From assembly GCA_037139195.1 (NCBI GenBank), contig JBAXGW010000066.1, forward strand, positions 1 through 22,987: 22,987 bases of DNA. The letters run 5' to 3'. The stretch comes from JBAXGW01 sp037139195. GTDB lineage: Bacteria > Bacteroidota > Bacteroidia > Bacteroidales > JAHJDW01. Within the stretch, counting starts at the first letter, position 1; every line of letters starts with the position of its first letter. The position numbers were made by a program, and so were the translations under genes. Below the pieces are notes generated by a model, which was given only the letters and a program-made list of their open reading frames with translations, was not told where the DNA came from and searched no databases. Below are positions 5,324 through 13,851 of this stretch, piece by piece.

Positions 5324-6943
5324 TCAATCCTTCATTACCTTTTTCAAATCTAACAAATTCATAGGATTGCTTCCAAGTCCTTTTATATTTTTGCGAATAA
5401 AACGAAGCACTTCATCATAATACAAAGGCACTACTGCAGCTTCGCTCATTATTATGCTATCCATTTTTTGATAATAAGTATACCTAAGTGAATCGTTTAC
5501 TTCTGAAAATGACAATTCGTAAAGTTTATCAAACTCCTTACTTGAAAAATGGGTATAATTGGGACCTTTGGGGCAAAAATTATTTGTGCAAAATAATGAT
5601 AAATAATTCTCGGCATCAGCATAATCGGCTATCCACGAACCACGGAAAAAGTTCATTTTAGATGTAGCTATCATCTCTCGCAAACTACCTGGAGGCGTAA
5701 CATCAACAATTAGTTTAATTCCTACTTGCGACAATTCATGTTGTATGTAATTGCAAATATCTAAATATGAAGCGGTAGTACTTAATTTAATTTCGGGCAA
5801 GCCCACTCCTCCCGGATAACCAGCTTCTTCAAGCAGTGCTCTAGATTTGTCGGGTTTATAGCTATATCCGTACATTTTATTTTCATCAAACGAAGGCATT
5901 CCTCTAGGTATCATGCCATTTACAGCTGCTTTTCCGATATTATTACGCAGGTATGCCATCATTTTCACTCGGTCGAAACCAAAATTTATTGCTTGTCGAA
6001 TTCGTTTATCTTTTAAAGGACTCGATTTTACAATATCCAAACTATCGTCCATCAAAAAACCCAAATATTCTGTATTTAAATAGGCTTGCTTAATTAAATA
6101 AACTTTATTGCTGTATTTGGGATTTAATAAACCCTGAGGCGTGAGTAATTCGTCTTTATAACTAGCATCTATTCCCGAAATAAAATCTAAATTGCCTTTA
6201 ATAAATTCTAAAAAAGCCGTTTGTTTGTCGATTACAAAACTAATATTCACTGCATCTAAATATGGCAATCTATTTGCTCCATCATACTCAAAGTAATTTT
6301 TGTTTTTAAGTAAAACCATCTTCACTCCTTCCTTCCACATTTTAAAACAGAAAGCACCGGTTCCAACAGGATTTCGAGCAAAGTTATTTTCTTGATTTTC
6401 TATGGCTTCTTTTGGAACGACAGAACAATACTTCATGCAAAGTAAGCCCATGAACGGAGGAAAAGAACCTTTTAAAACAATTTGAAATGTAGTATCATTT
6501 AATGCTTTAAAGCCATTTTTTTCTACATTGTTAAAAACCCAAACACCAGGCGACGCAACTTTTTCGTTTAATAAGCGATTAAAGCTATAAACAAAATCAG
6601 AAGCAACTACTTTTCGGGTAGAATCTTTATTGCTAAAGCATTCATTTTTATGAAAATAGACGTCTTTTCTTAAATAAAAGGTATATACCTTTCCACTATC
6701 GGAAATTAGCCATGATTTGGCAATACACGGTTTAATATTTAAAGCAGAATCGAATTGAACCAAGCCATTAAATAGTTGGTTTACCGCCCAAATATTTGCT
6801 TGGTCTTTAGCAAAAGCAGGATCAAGTGAAGTAATACCTGCTGATTCGTTATACTTGAATATTTTTTTATCGGAATAATCGAGTTTGCTAGAACAAGAAT
6901 AAAACAAAAATAAAACAGACCAAAGAAGTAGTATTCTTTTCAT
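5324..6943 (-). CDS. Peptide/oligopeptide ABC transporter substrate-binding lipoprotein (SBP_bac_5)
   Basis: The protein has about 539 residues, normal for family-5 solute-binding proteins (OppA/DppA type). It begins with a lipoprotein signal, a hydrophobic stretch followed by FYSCSS with Cys17 as the lipid-anchored residue. The signature region is visible: GITSLDPAFA, NQLFNGLVQFD, then YTFYLRKDVYFH and ASDFVYSFNRLL. RNPVGTGAFCFKMW and IRQAINFGFDRVKMM are typical mid-domain motifs. The protein would bind extracytoplasmic peptides and hand them to an ABC permease, but no permease gene lies nearby. I chose the ATG at 6943. A TTG one codon upstream is less likely. No promoter with a clear -7 match was found. 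Confidence 0.93.
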   Translation of the reverse strand: MKRILLLWSVLFLFYSCSSKLDYSDKKIFKYNESAGITSLDPAFAKDQANIWAVNQLFNGLVQFDSALNIKPCIAKSWLISDSGKVYTFYLRKDVYFHKNECFSNKDSTRKVVASDFVYSFNRLLNEKVASPGVWVFNNVEKNGFKALNDTTFQIVLKGSFPPFMGLLCMKYCSVVPKEAIENQENNFARNPVGTGAFCFKMWKEGVKMVLLKNKNYFEYDGANRLPYLDAVNISFVIDKQTAFLEFIKGNLDFISGIDASYKDELLTPQGLLNPKYSNKVYLIKQAYLNTEYLGFLMDDSLDIVKSSPLKDKRIRQAINFGFDRVKMMAYLRNNIGKAAVNGMIPRGMPSFDENKMYGYSYKPDKSRALLEEAGYPGGVGLPEIKLSTTASYLDICNYIQHELSQVGIKLIVDVTPPGSLREMIATSKMNFFRGSWIADYADAENYLSLFCTNNFCPKGPNYTHFSSKEFDKLYELSFSEVNDSLRYTYYQKMDSIIMSEAAVVPLYYDEVLRFIRKNIKGLGSNPMNLLDLKKVMKD

Positions 6944-7052
6944 CAAAAAATAAATATTATATTTCTTCTTCTTTTGATGCAGCTTTTTTAAAATTTAAGA
7001 TATTAATACTGGTCAGTTAAACTTTTTTTTAATCCCTTCAACTTCAGTTTAT

Positions 7053-7076
7053 CCAGAGCCTGACGAAGGGCTCTGG
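7053..7076. repeat. Hairpin between the lipoprotein gene and the secreted operon
   Basis: The arms CCAGAGCC (7053-7060) and GGCTCTGG (7069-7076) are perfect 8-bp inverted repeats around an 8-nt loop. It lies about 85 bp after the end of the secreted operon (minus strand). No T tract follows on that strand, so it is not a standard terminator. It may be a repeat-type palindrome or an mRNA 3'-end stabiliser. Confidence 0.6.
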
Positions 7077-7159
7077 GTGACTATACTCTGTTAGATTTGA
7101 GGGCCTACTTCCTGTTGATGTTCGAAATATTTAACTAAACGACATTGTTTAATACTCTG

Positions 7160-8374
7160 TTATTCTGCTTCAGTTGTTGTATAGGTAATAGTTACACCCA
7201 TTATTTTTAATTGATCAGTATCCCAAGTATTGAATGCCCATAGATAATAAATATTATTTATGTTATCTATTGTAGTATTAAGTGAGCCTGAGCTAATAAT
7301 TCCATCGCCCAATGTTCCATTAGAAGTAACTGTAGCTATGTTAGAAGAAAAAGATCCATGACTTTTTTGATATAATGAAACCTGAACATCTCTAATCGAA
7401 TTATCAAAATAAATAAGCCTAATCCCTGTAACAACAGCACCGTGAGGCAATGTAACAGGAGCATGCATAGCACCCGAAGTGTTATTTAACAAGTAAGCAC
7501 CACCCATTCCACCTCCATTGGTATATTGAACGCTAGAAGTTGTTGGAGTAAATGCCGCTGCAGAAATAGACATATAATGTACTTTAGGCGCAGTAAAAAC
7601 ATATTTTTGTGCATTTACATCGTTAGTTGATATTATATTTCCATTTGTGTATGTGTTTCCTTTAAAATAACCAGCCCAAATCTGAGCGTTTTTATAATAA
7701 GCAAGTGCAGCCCAATGATTTGCATCATAGCTACCAACTACACCGCCTTCATCTTCTACGCTGCTTCCCTGAATATATCCAAAAACACCCGATTGAAAGG
7801 ATTTTGCATTAGATAATCCTACCACACCTGATTTTGAGGTGGAAGGATGCCAATCTGTGCCAATATTTTGATTTTTCAAAGGTGCATAAATAACATAATC
7901 AAGCGAATCGTTAAATACTTTTAAACTAGAATTTTTCAAAGGGCTAATATAGGTTGTATTATTTTTCCATACATCAGAGCCACTGCTTTTTGCATATAAA
8001 GCGTAAGGAACAGTTAATAGTTGACTACACACAGAAAAGTTGTAAGCAATGCCATTCGATAAATCAACATCTACAAGTGTTTCAAGAAAATAAGGACCAT
8101 TTGCCCATGTTATTGTATCGTAAACAACGCCTCCGCCAATTGCTATGCTAATTAAACCATCATTATTGGTGGTAGGTGTTTGGTCTTCAGTATAAACCAA
8201 TGTTCCAGTGGCAGAGCCTTGTAAAATATTTAATCGTACTGCAACTTGTGTGTTCTTTACTAACACACCTGCAGGATTTCTGATAACTGCTTGATAACTC
8301 ATTTTGGTAGGAACCTGAGCATTGGCAAAAACAGATGCAAATAAAATTACAGCAATAAAAAATATTTTTTTCAT
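7160..8374 (-). CDS. Secreted Bacteroidota protein with tail-fibre/surface-type repeats
   Basis: The 404-residue protein has a clear signal peptide (MKKIFFIAVILFASVFANAQ). It then has the N-terminal domain common in Bacteroidota secreted proteins: PTKMSYQAVIRNPAGVLV, then VRLNILQGSATGTLVYTED, then NNDGLISIAIGGG and VPYALYAKSS. The middle is Gly/Ser/Ala-rich with GVVGLSN, GVFGYIQG and GYFKGNTYTNGNI, a spacing like that of tail-fibre or trimeric surface proteins. The C-terminus is a beta-rich domain of unknown function. No T9SS tail is visible. It begins 3 bp after the stop of the upstream gene (8378-8875), so the two are one operon. Function is unknown; cell-surface display or secretion is inferred. 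Confidence 0.85.
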   Translation of the reverse strand: MKKIFFIAVILFASVFANAQVPTKMSYQAVIRNPAGVLVKNTQVAVRLNILQGSATGTLVYTEDQTPTTNNDGLISIAIGGGVVYDTITWANGPYFLETLVDVDLSNGIAYNFSVCSQLLTVPYALYAKSSGSDVWKNNTTYISPLKNSSLKVFNDSLDYVIYAPLKNQNIGTDWHPSTSKSGVVGLSNAKSFQSGVFGYIQGSSVEDEGGVVGSYDANHWAALAYYKNAQIWAGYFKGNTYTNGNIISTNDVNAQKYVFTAPKVHYMSISAAAFTPTTSSVQYTNGGGMGGAYLLNNTSGAMHAPVTLPHGAVVTGIRLIYFDNSIRDVQVSLYQKSHGSFSSNIATVTSNGTLGDGIISSGSLNTTIDNINNIYYLWAFNTWDTDQLKIMGVTITYTTTEAE

Positions 8375-8377
8375 ACT

Positions 8378-8875
8378 TTAGTTTTTAACAATTTTAAATG
8401 TTTTCATAGTTTTAGTGCCTTGAACAACAACTAAAAAGTAATTTGCTGGCACCAAATTGCTCATTGTGACATTAGTTTTGTCGCTGTTGATTTCTTTGTT
8501 TTCAAGAACTCTTCCGTTAATATCAATAATTTTATAGCTCATTGGTTGAGTTATTTTAGCTTCAGTAGCATTGATACTAAGGGTTAAAAAATCAGTTGTT
8601 GGATTTGGATATGCTGTACATGTTAAAGCAATGTTTTTTGCTTCTTCAACTTCGGTTACAACCGAAATTTCGTAAGGCTGTTGAACACCTTGAGCAACTG
8701 AACCGTTAGAACCAGAAGTTGATGTATAGAAAACCTGTCCTACCGAATAACTAACTGAACCATTGCTGCCAGTTGCATTTCCACCAGCTGCATTAATAGA
8801 TTCTTGTGCTTGAACTCCAGTAAAACCAACGCATAATAAAAATGCAGTAAATAATTTAGCTTTGTAATTTTTCAT
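8378..8875 (-). CDS. Secreted protein with T9SS type A sorting domain
   Basis: The protein has 165 residues. A signal peptide (about residues 1-23, ending VQAQ) is followed by a short Gly/Ser/Asn domain (GGNATGSNGSVSYSVGQVFY, ending QQPYEISV), a pattern repeated in many small Bacteroidota secreted proteins. Residues about 89-165 form a type A C-terminal sorting domain: YPNPTTDFLTLSIN, then YKIIDINGRVL, then LVPANYFLVV and the basic end FKIVKN. This tail directs export through the type IX system and cell-surface attachment. It is the first gene of a two-gene operon with the tail-fibre-like protein, so the pair probably act together outside the cell. The passenger part is very short, so it may be mainly an adaptor. 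Confidence 0.9.
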   Translation of the reverse strand: MKNYKAKLFTAFLLCVGFTGVQAQESINAAGGNATGSNGSVSYSVGQVFYTSTSGSNGSVAQGVQQPYEISVVTEVEEAKNIALTCTAYPNPTTDFLTLSINATEAKITQPMSYKIIDINGRVLENKEINSDKTNVTMSNLVPANYFLVVVQGTKTMKTFKIVKN

Positions 8876-8916
8876 AATATCGTAATTTATAATAGAAACT
8901 AGTTTATTTCAAGCTT

Positions 8917-8924
8917 CAAATATA
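8917..8924 (-). promoter_or_regulatory. -7 box for the secreted two-gene operon
   Basis: On the minus strand this reads TATATTTG, a perfect TAnnTTTG match, 42 bp before the start codon at 8875. No clear -33 TTTG at the right distance was seen. It is back to back with the plus-strand promoter at 8983-8990. Confidence 0.55.
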
Positions 8925-8982
8925 AGATTATTTTTGAAATTTTTCGATATATATTTAACAAGATTATATAATTAAAAAATAA

Positions 8983-8990
8983 TATATTTG
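8983..8990 (+). promoter_or_regulatory. -7 box for the TonB_C / phosphoesterase operon
   Basis: TATATTTG matches the -7 consensus perfectly. The first in-frame ATG (9008) is 17 bp downstream, the same distance as at the Rpn-like gene. No convincing -33 box was seen. Confidence 0.55.
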
Positions 8991-9034
8991 CACTCGATAG
9001 TGAATAAATGAAATACAACAAAACAAATACTCAG

Positions 9035-9424
9035 ATGAAACGAATTATTTTAATTGGACTTTTTATTTTTACAGCTTATTCCATTAAAGCTCAGAGCTCC
9101 GATCCACAAAACATGAAAATTGAAACACAAAAAGAAGCCTTTTATCCTGGCGGCGATAGTCTATTATTTGCAACACTTCATAATACAATTAAATACACGG
9201 AAGCAGCAATAAGCAATCAAATAAAAACACAAATATTTGTTAGCTTTGATGTTTTAGAAAATGGAACTCTTGCTGAAATTAACATATTGAACAATCCAGG
9301 TTATGGAATTGGAGAATCGGTAAAAACGGCATTGAGCGGCTTAAAGTTTACGCCATCAATATTAGCCGACGGCTCTGCAATTAAATCAAATTTAATGCTT
9401 ACCATTCCTATTAAAACTTTTTAA
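9035..9424 (+). CDS. Small periplasmic protein with TonB C-terminal domain
   Basis: From the ATG at 9035 this is a 129-residue protein with a good signal peptide (MKRIILIGLFIFTAYSIKAQ). The ATG at 9008 would put nine polar residues in front of it and is less likely. The mature part has a short linker with FYPGGDSLLFATLHNTIKY, then a TonB_C-like domain: QIFVSFDVLENGTLAEINIL, then IGESVKTALSGLKFTPSI and NLMLTIPIKTF. In TonB this domain contacts outer-membrane receptors and is joined to a membrane anchor. Here the anchor and Pro-rich spacer are missing, so it is a free periplasmic TonB_C protein. The stop (TAA, 9422-9424) is directly followed by the next ATG (9425), which indicates translational coupling with the phosphoesterase. 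Confidence 0.85.
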   Translation: MKRIILIGLFIFTAYSIKAQSSDPQNMKIETQKEAFYPGGDSLLFATLHNTIKYTEAAISNQIKTQIFVSFDVLENGTLAEINILNNPGYGIGESVKTALSGLKFTPSILADGSAIKSNLMLTIPIKTF

Positions 9425-10600
9425 ATGGGCACATTTTTTTTATTAATATTTTCTTTGCTTTTTATCGACTGGCTCACATTCAAAGCTATTAGCAATTTGA
9501 TATTAAATAAAAAGATTTCAGCTATTATTATAATTATATCGGGTCCGCTTTTTATAATTTTGGCATTTGTTTTCAGTCTTATTATTAAAAACAGTAATTG
9601 GCCCGAATATATCCAATACCGCTCCTATTTTATTATTACAACTACTGGTATTGTTTTATATTTCTCTAAAGCTTTTATTGCTTTATTTTATGCTTTTCAG
9701 GTTTTGAAAAACTATTTGTTTAAAAACACAAAACTTGAATTTTTAAAAACAGGTTTTATTCTTTCATCAGCATTTTTCGCATTAGCAATTTGGGGCGTAT
9801 TTATTGGTAGATACGACTTTGTTGTTAAAAATATATCAATAAATAACCAACAAATACCTAAGTCGTTTAATGGATTTAAAATTGCTCAAATATCTGATTT
9901 ACACCTAGGCAGCTTTTCTAACAAGGCAGATATTGAAAAAGGGCTTAAATTATTGCAAGAACAAAACCCTGATATTATTATTATTACGGGCGATATTATT
10001 AATGCACAACCCGAAGAACTTGAAGAATACGCCGAATTATTTAAAAATCTTCATGCTCCTTATGGAAAATACAGCATTTTAGGAAATCATGATATGGGCG
10101 ACTATAGAAAATGGTATGATAAATATAATTCGGAACACATAAAACGAATGATTGATTTAGAAACATCATTAGGATTTAAAGTGCTTGCTAATGAAAACGT
10201 TTATATAAAAAAAGGGAATGACTCTATTGCAATTGCTGGTGTTTTAAATTGGGGCTTACCTCCTTTTAAACCTTATGGAAAAATAAGTGAAGCTATGAGC
10301 GGTATTGACAATACTATTTTTTGCGTACTTGCCTCGCACGACCCAAGCCAATGGAAAGCCCAAGTGTTATATAAAACAAATGTAGATTTAATGCTTTCGG
10401 GGCATACGCACGGAATGCAAATGGGTATTAATACTGCTTGGTTTAAATGGAGTCCGGTTCAATATAAATATCCCCAATGGTCTGGTTTGTACGTAGAGAA
10501 TAACCAGCAATTATATGTCAACCAAGGATTTGGAACAATTGGTTTTAATGCTCGTATATGTATTCGACCAGAAATCACGTTGTTTACATTGAACCATTAA
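9425..10600 (+). CDS. Membrane-anchored metallophosphoesterase
   Basis: This 391-residue protein has about three to four N-terminal membrane segments (residues about 3-16, 31-55, 68-92, 107-127) and then a calcineurin-like phosphoesterase domain. All metal-binding motifs are visible: SDLHLG (Asp158, His160), TGDIIN (Asp190), GNHD (220-223), SHDP (His305) and SGHTHG (His327 and His329). The architecture resembles YkuE/YaeI-type membrane phosphoesterases, several of which are reported to act on lipid A or phospholipid precursors. The substrate cannot be read from sequence. Membrane topology would decide whether the active site is cytoplasmic or periplasmic. It is coupled to the TonB_C gene. Its stop overlaps the stop of the convergent HAD gene. 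Confidence 0.92.
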   Translation: MGTFFLLIFSLLFIDWLTFKAISNLILNKKISAIIIIISGPLFIILAFVFSLIIKNSNWPEYIQYRSYFIITTTGIVLYFSKAFIALFYAFQVLKNYLFKNTKLEFLKTGFILSSAFFALAIWGVFIGRYDFVVKNISINNQQIPKSFNGFKIAQISDLHLGSFSNKADIEKGLKLLQEQNPDIIIITGDIINAQPEELEEYAELFKNLHAPYGKYSILGNHDMGDYRKWYDKYNSEHIKRMIDLETSLGFKVLANENVYIKKGNDSIAIAGVLNWGLPPFKPYGKISEAMSGIDNTIFCVLASHDPSQWKAQVLYKTNVDLMLSGHTHGMQMGINTAWFKWSPVQYKYPQWSGLYVENNQQLYVNQGFGTIGFNARICIRPEITLFTLNH

Positions 10601-11409
10601 AATCCAAACGATTTTTTCACTGCTTCCGAAAAACCATTGTTATTATTGCTTTTCACTATTTTATATTTTTCTTTTAAATCGGCAGGTGCATTATCAACAA
10701 CATAAGAATTGCCAGTAATATCAAGCATATCAATATCGTTATAATCATTGCCAATAGCTACTGTTTCAATAATTTCAATTCCTAGTTTATTAGCTAACCA
10801 AATAGCGGCATGTCCTTTTGAAACATCTTCGGGAAATATTTCAAGCCAAATATGATCGTCATTTATTGGTGAAGTGGTTCTTATTATTTTAACACCCTTA
10901 AGTTTTTTGCAAATCTTCGAAAATAATTGCAAATCGTTGGGTAGAATAACAACAAACTGAGTAGCACGAAAATTTGAAGGTATAGATTCTATGGGTATTG
11001 CAACCTCAGTGTAAATATTTATTCTGTTTTGAAAACCTTTATTTCCCTTGTCGAAACAATGATAATAGAATTCATGATTATTAGGAATTCCTTTATGAAT
11101 CATGAAGTCAACATTTTGCTTAATTAAAATATTTATTATTTCAGTGGTTTTAATTGCCGATAATTCTTGTTTTAAAATTATTTCTTTGTTATTCCAATTC
11201 ATTATTCCGGCACCAGTAGAAAAAATCATAAAATCAATTGGAAAATCAGGATAAATTACATTGTTTACAGAAAACAATGAACGACCTGTGGCAATAGCTC
11301 GCACCGCTCCTATTTCGCCTAATTGTTTTAATACATCAAAGTCAGTATTTGAAACTAATTGCTCATCATTTAATAGCGTTCCGTCTAAATCGGTTATTAT
11401 CAATTTCAT
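10597..11409 (-). CDS. Cof-type HAD-IIB phosphatase
   Basis: The 270-residue protein has HAD motif I DLDGTLL (nucleophile Asp7, acid Asp9), motif II ATGRS (Thr41), Lys198 (VSKGHAA) as motif III and motif IV GNDYNDIDML (about 220-229). The large cap between motifs II and III (about residues 80-185) is the IIB cap. Family members dephosphorylate small molecules such as sugar phosphates, flavin or pyridoxal precursors in the cytoplasm. Specificity cannot be told. It converges on the phosphoesterase gene, and the two stop codons overlap (TTAA, 10597-10600), leaving no room for a separate terminator. A -7 box is at 11427-11434. Confidence 0.93.
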   Translation of the reverse strand: MKLIITDLDGTLLNDEQLVSNTDFDVLKQLGEIGAVRAIATGRSLFSVNNVIYPDFPIDFMIFSTGAGIMNWNNKEIILKQELSAIKTTEIINILIKQNVDFMIHKGIPNNHEFYYHCFDKGNKGFQNRINIYTEVAIPIESIPSNFRATQFVVILPNDLQLFSKICKKLKGVKIIRTTSPINDDHIWLEIFPEDVSKGHAAIWLANKLGIEIIETVAIGNDYNDIDMLDITGNSYVVDNAPADLKEKYKIVKSNNNNGFSEAVKKSFGF

Positions 11410-11426
11410 TATCTTAATTTATTTTG

Positions 11427-11434
11427 CAAAAGTA
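11427..11434 (-). promoter_or_regulatory. -7 box for the HAD phosphatase gene
   Basis: On the minus strand this reads TACTTTTG, a match to TAnnTTTG, 18 bp before the start codon at 11409. No clear -33 box was seen. Confidence 0.5.
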
Positions 11435-11584
11435 TAAATAATAGGGCAATTTTAAAATGACAAGTTTCCTTTAACTTTATTAAAGCTACCGTAAATTTTA
11501 TCAAACCTGCCTTTCCTTTAGTCTGGATAGCTTACGCAACTAAAATACATTAAGTTTACCTTACTAATTTTAAATTATATAGCT

Positions 11585-12301
11585 ATGAAAAAAATCATTA
11601 TCTCATTCGTAATTATTTTTGCTGCGTTTGTTGTAAAAGCTCAAACTGGCGAAATAAAAGGCAAAGTAATTGACGCCGAATCCAAAGAAACCTTACCTAG
11701 CGCCAGTGTTTACGTAACTTATGGCAATAATACTATTGGAACAATAACCGATTCTGATGGAAATTTTACGTTAAAACCACTTAACGCAGGTGTTTACAAC
11801 CTAATAATTACATATACAGGTTACAATAATTATGTATATGAAGGAGTTCGAGTTTCATCAGAAGGAATAACTAGGCTACCCCAAATTGCGTTAGTTTCTG
11901 GAATTGACTTAAAGGCTGTTACCATTAAAGAATACTTAAAACCTTTAATACCAAGTGAAAATAGAATTGAAATTATTGCTGGCGACCTTGATAAAATAGC
12001 AAACAATAGAAATATAATTGCAGCTCTACCAAGTTTTTCAGCTGATATCACAGTAACTGAAAACAATGAAGTATATTTTAGAGGTTCACGTGCTGGTGAT
12101 GCCGCATATTTTGTTGATGGCGTTAAAGTTACTGAAATAAAAGTACCTAGCACATCTATAAAAAGCATGATGGTTTATACTGGTGGAGTGCCTTCGAAAT
12201 ATGGCGATTTTATGGGTGGCTGTGTTGTTGTTGAAACACTTAGTTATTTTGATTGGCTGAATATGCAGCGAGCTAAAGAGAATAAAAGAGTATCTAATTA
12301 G
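11585..12301 (+). CDS. Plug-only TonB-receptor-like protein (CarboxypepD_reg plus plug)
   Basis: The protein is only 238 residues. A signal peptide (MKKIIISFVIIFAAFVVKAQ) leads to a CarboxypepD_reg domain (about 22-105: GEIKGKVIDAESKETLPSAS, DSDGNFTLKPL, VYNLIITYTGY). A plug domain follows (about 128-220: NRNIIAALPSFSADI, EVYFRGSRAGDAAYFVDGVK, MVYTGGVPSKYGDFMGGCVV). In SusC/TonB-dependent receptors the plug closes a 22-strand barrel of more than 500 residues. Here the protein ends after GDFMGGCVVVETLSYFDW and a short charged tail, and the barrel is missing. No barrel-coding frame follows, so it is either a 3'-truncated receptor or a deliberate plug-only protein, and it carries no internal stop. 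It would be exported to the periplasm. The name rests on domain similarity. Confidence 0.8.
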   Translation: MKKIIISFVIIFAAFVVKAQTGEIKGKVIDAESKETLPSASVYVTYGNNTIGTITDSDGNFTLKPLNAGVYNLIITYTGYNNYVYEGVRVSSEGITRLPQIALVSGIDLKAVTIKEYLKPLIPSENRIEIIAGDLDKIANNRNIIAALPSFSADITVTENNEVYFRGSRAGDAAYFVDGVKVTEIKVPSTSIKSMMVYTGGVPSKYGDFMGGCVVVETLSYFDWLNMQRAKENKRVSN

Positions 12302-12540
12302 CGTCTATCTATAAAGTCCGATAACTTCATTGTCGTCGTAATGAAAGTAGCCACTGAAACTCACGCTTATTGCATCGCATTTACCCATGTAAATTCCTTG
12401 CTTGACATTACTTCCTTCGCCTCGTTCTTTGATCTAAATACTTCCTTTATTTTGTGCGAGGCAATAGTCTCGCACAAAATTTCATCTGCTAAATTGTTCG
12501 TATTTATAGCACTTTTATATTACCTAAAAAACTATGAATC
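12302..12540. repeat. Intergenic repeat-like region with a strong hairpin
   Basis: No gene is convincing here. The arms 12449-12460 and 12469-12480 (ATTTTGTGCGAG / CTCGCACAAAAT) are a perfect 12-bp stem with an 8-nt loop. Bases 12359-12379 (ACTCACGCTTATTGCATCGC) match the inner left part of the palindromic elements (ACTCACGCTCAATGCATCGC) at 18 of 20 positions. GTCCGATAA near 12317 also resembles their terminus. This may be a decayed or related copy, but the rest of the sequence does not align. Confidence 0.45.
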
Positions 12541-13779
12541 ATGAAAAAAATATTTTACATATTCGTTCTAGCTTGTATCGTTGAACCTAGTTTTTCTCAA
12601 AACAAGCAAGTAATAATAGGAAAGGTTTTCGACTCGGTTTCAAAGCAAACAATTGACAATGTTTCAATTAAAATAAACAAATCAATTCAAGGAACAACTA
12701 CTAATGCAAATGGACTATTTAAACTTACAGTAAATAAATTCCCTTTAAATATTACTATTTCTCATGTTTCTTACCAAACAAAAACAATTTATTTAGCTCG
12801 ATTAATTGATACATTGAAAATTGACCTATCGCAAGCTTCAAATAGCTTGGCCGAAATACCAATATTTTCGAAAAGAGTAATAAATTTAACAAAAGACAAG
12901 CCAATATTTGTATGGGATTTCACTTTTCAAAACGACGATATTTTACTTTTGGCTTTTCGAAACAAAAATACTTTTCACCCTGCTTTGTTTGTTTTAAAAA
13001 GCAATGGAGATACATTAAATTCTACAGATTTAAATCAAGCAAAAGCGCTTTTTAAAGATGGATTGAACATAAATCATTTGCTAACTAAAAAACAGGCTTT
13101 TCAAGTATCATATAATTCAAAAGATATAAGTTTCAATTATGCAACGGATATTAATGATTTTCATAAAACTATCGACCCTTTTGTTACAGCAACAGAAAAC
13201 AAATACTATTTCAGACAATACTTTTACAATGAACAAGTTTTAGTTTATTATTGCTACGACACAAACAAAGATACACTTCAGGAATTTTATACGATAGAAA
13301 ATCGAATAGGAAAGCGAATGCTTAGAGATAAACCACGAATGATGAGCATGCAAGGATATACCGAGACCGATGAGCGTTTTGAAAATGAATTTATGTATAA
13401 ACCGGTTTTTGCGCCCCTTTTTATAATTAATGGAATGGTTTATCTTTTTGATCATGACGATGATAACATAAAAATATTCAATAAGAACAATGAAATAACA
13501 CAAGAAATACCGATCAATTATCACAATGATAAAACATGGCAAAAAGAATTTGTATTTGACGAAATCACAAAAAAAGTATATGCAATTTTCAAAAAAAATG
13601 GATTAACATCTTTAGCTGAAATAAATTTAGAAAATGGCAGTATTGGAGAAAAGATTCAAATACCTGATTTTGTATTCGTTGAAAAGATTCATGTAAACAA
13701 TGGGTTCGTGTATTTTTTATATAAAGAAAAAACAAACTATGAATTCAAACAACTATATAAAATGCCAGTGAATGGTTGA
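12541..13779 (+). CDS. Secreted CarboxypepD_reg protein with propeller-like C-terminal part
   Basis: The 412-residue protein begins with a signal peptide (MKKIFYIFVLACIVEPSFSQ). A CarboxypepD_reg-like domain follows (residues about 23-95: VIIGKVFDSVSKQTIDNVSI, TTTNANGLFKL, ITISHVSYQTKTI). The remaining 300 residues contain several repeated beta-strand-like blocks, for example WDFTFQNDDILLLAF, FIINGMVYLFD, FDEITKKVYAIFKKNGL and IHVNNGFVYFLYK, which suggest a beta-propeller. I do not recognise a specific family. No T9SS tail or membrane anchor is visible, so it is probably periplasmic or outer-membrane associated. It follows the plug-only protein in the same direction but is separated by 239 bp with a hairpin. 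Confidence 0.8.
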   Translation: MKKIFYIFVLACIVEPSFSQNKQVIIGKVFDSVSKQTIDNVSIKINKSIQGTTTNANGLFKLTVNKFPLNITISHVSYQTKTIYLARLIDTLKIDLSQASNSLAEIPIFSKRVINLTKDKPIFVWDFTFQNDDILLLAFRNKNTFHPALFVLKSNGDTLNSTDLNQAKALFKDGLNINHLLTKKQAFQVSYNSKDISFNYATDINDFHKTIDPFVTATENKYYFRQYFYNEQVLVYYCYDTNKDTLQEFYTIENRIGKRMLRDKPRMMSMQGYTETDERFENEFMYKPVFAPLFIINGMVYLFDHDDDNIKIFNKNNEITQEIPINYHNDKTWQKEFVFDEITKKVYAIFKKNGLTSLAEINLENGSIGEKIQIPDFVFVEKIHVNNGFVYFLYKEKTNYEFKQLYKMPVNG

Positions 13780-13851
13780 CAAACGAAATACTTAATATTT
13801 GTATAAAAAGCTATCAACATTATTATTTTAATAAAATAAGTTATTCGATTA

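Noticed and set aside
7053..7076. Intrinsic terminator for the secreted operon
   Set aside because: The stem is present, but no T tract follows it on the minus strand.
12341..12544. 67-codon open frame between the plug-only protein and the next gene
   Set aside because: It spans the hairpin and repeat-like region, has no ribosome site, and its composition is unlike a real protein. It overlaps the next start by 4 bp only by chance.
13240..13542. Minus-strand frame opposite the propeller-like gene
   Set aside because: It is antisense to a gene with a signal peptide and recognised domain, and has no family resemblance.
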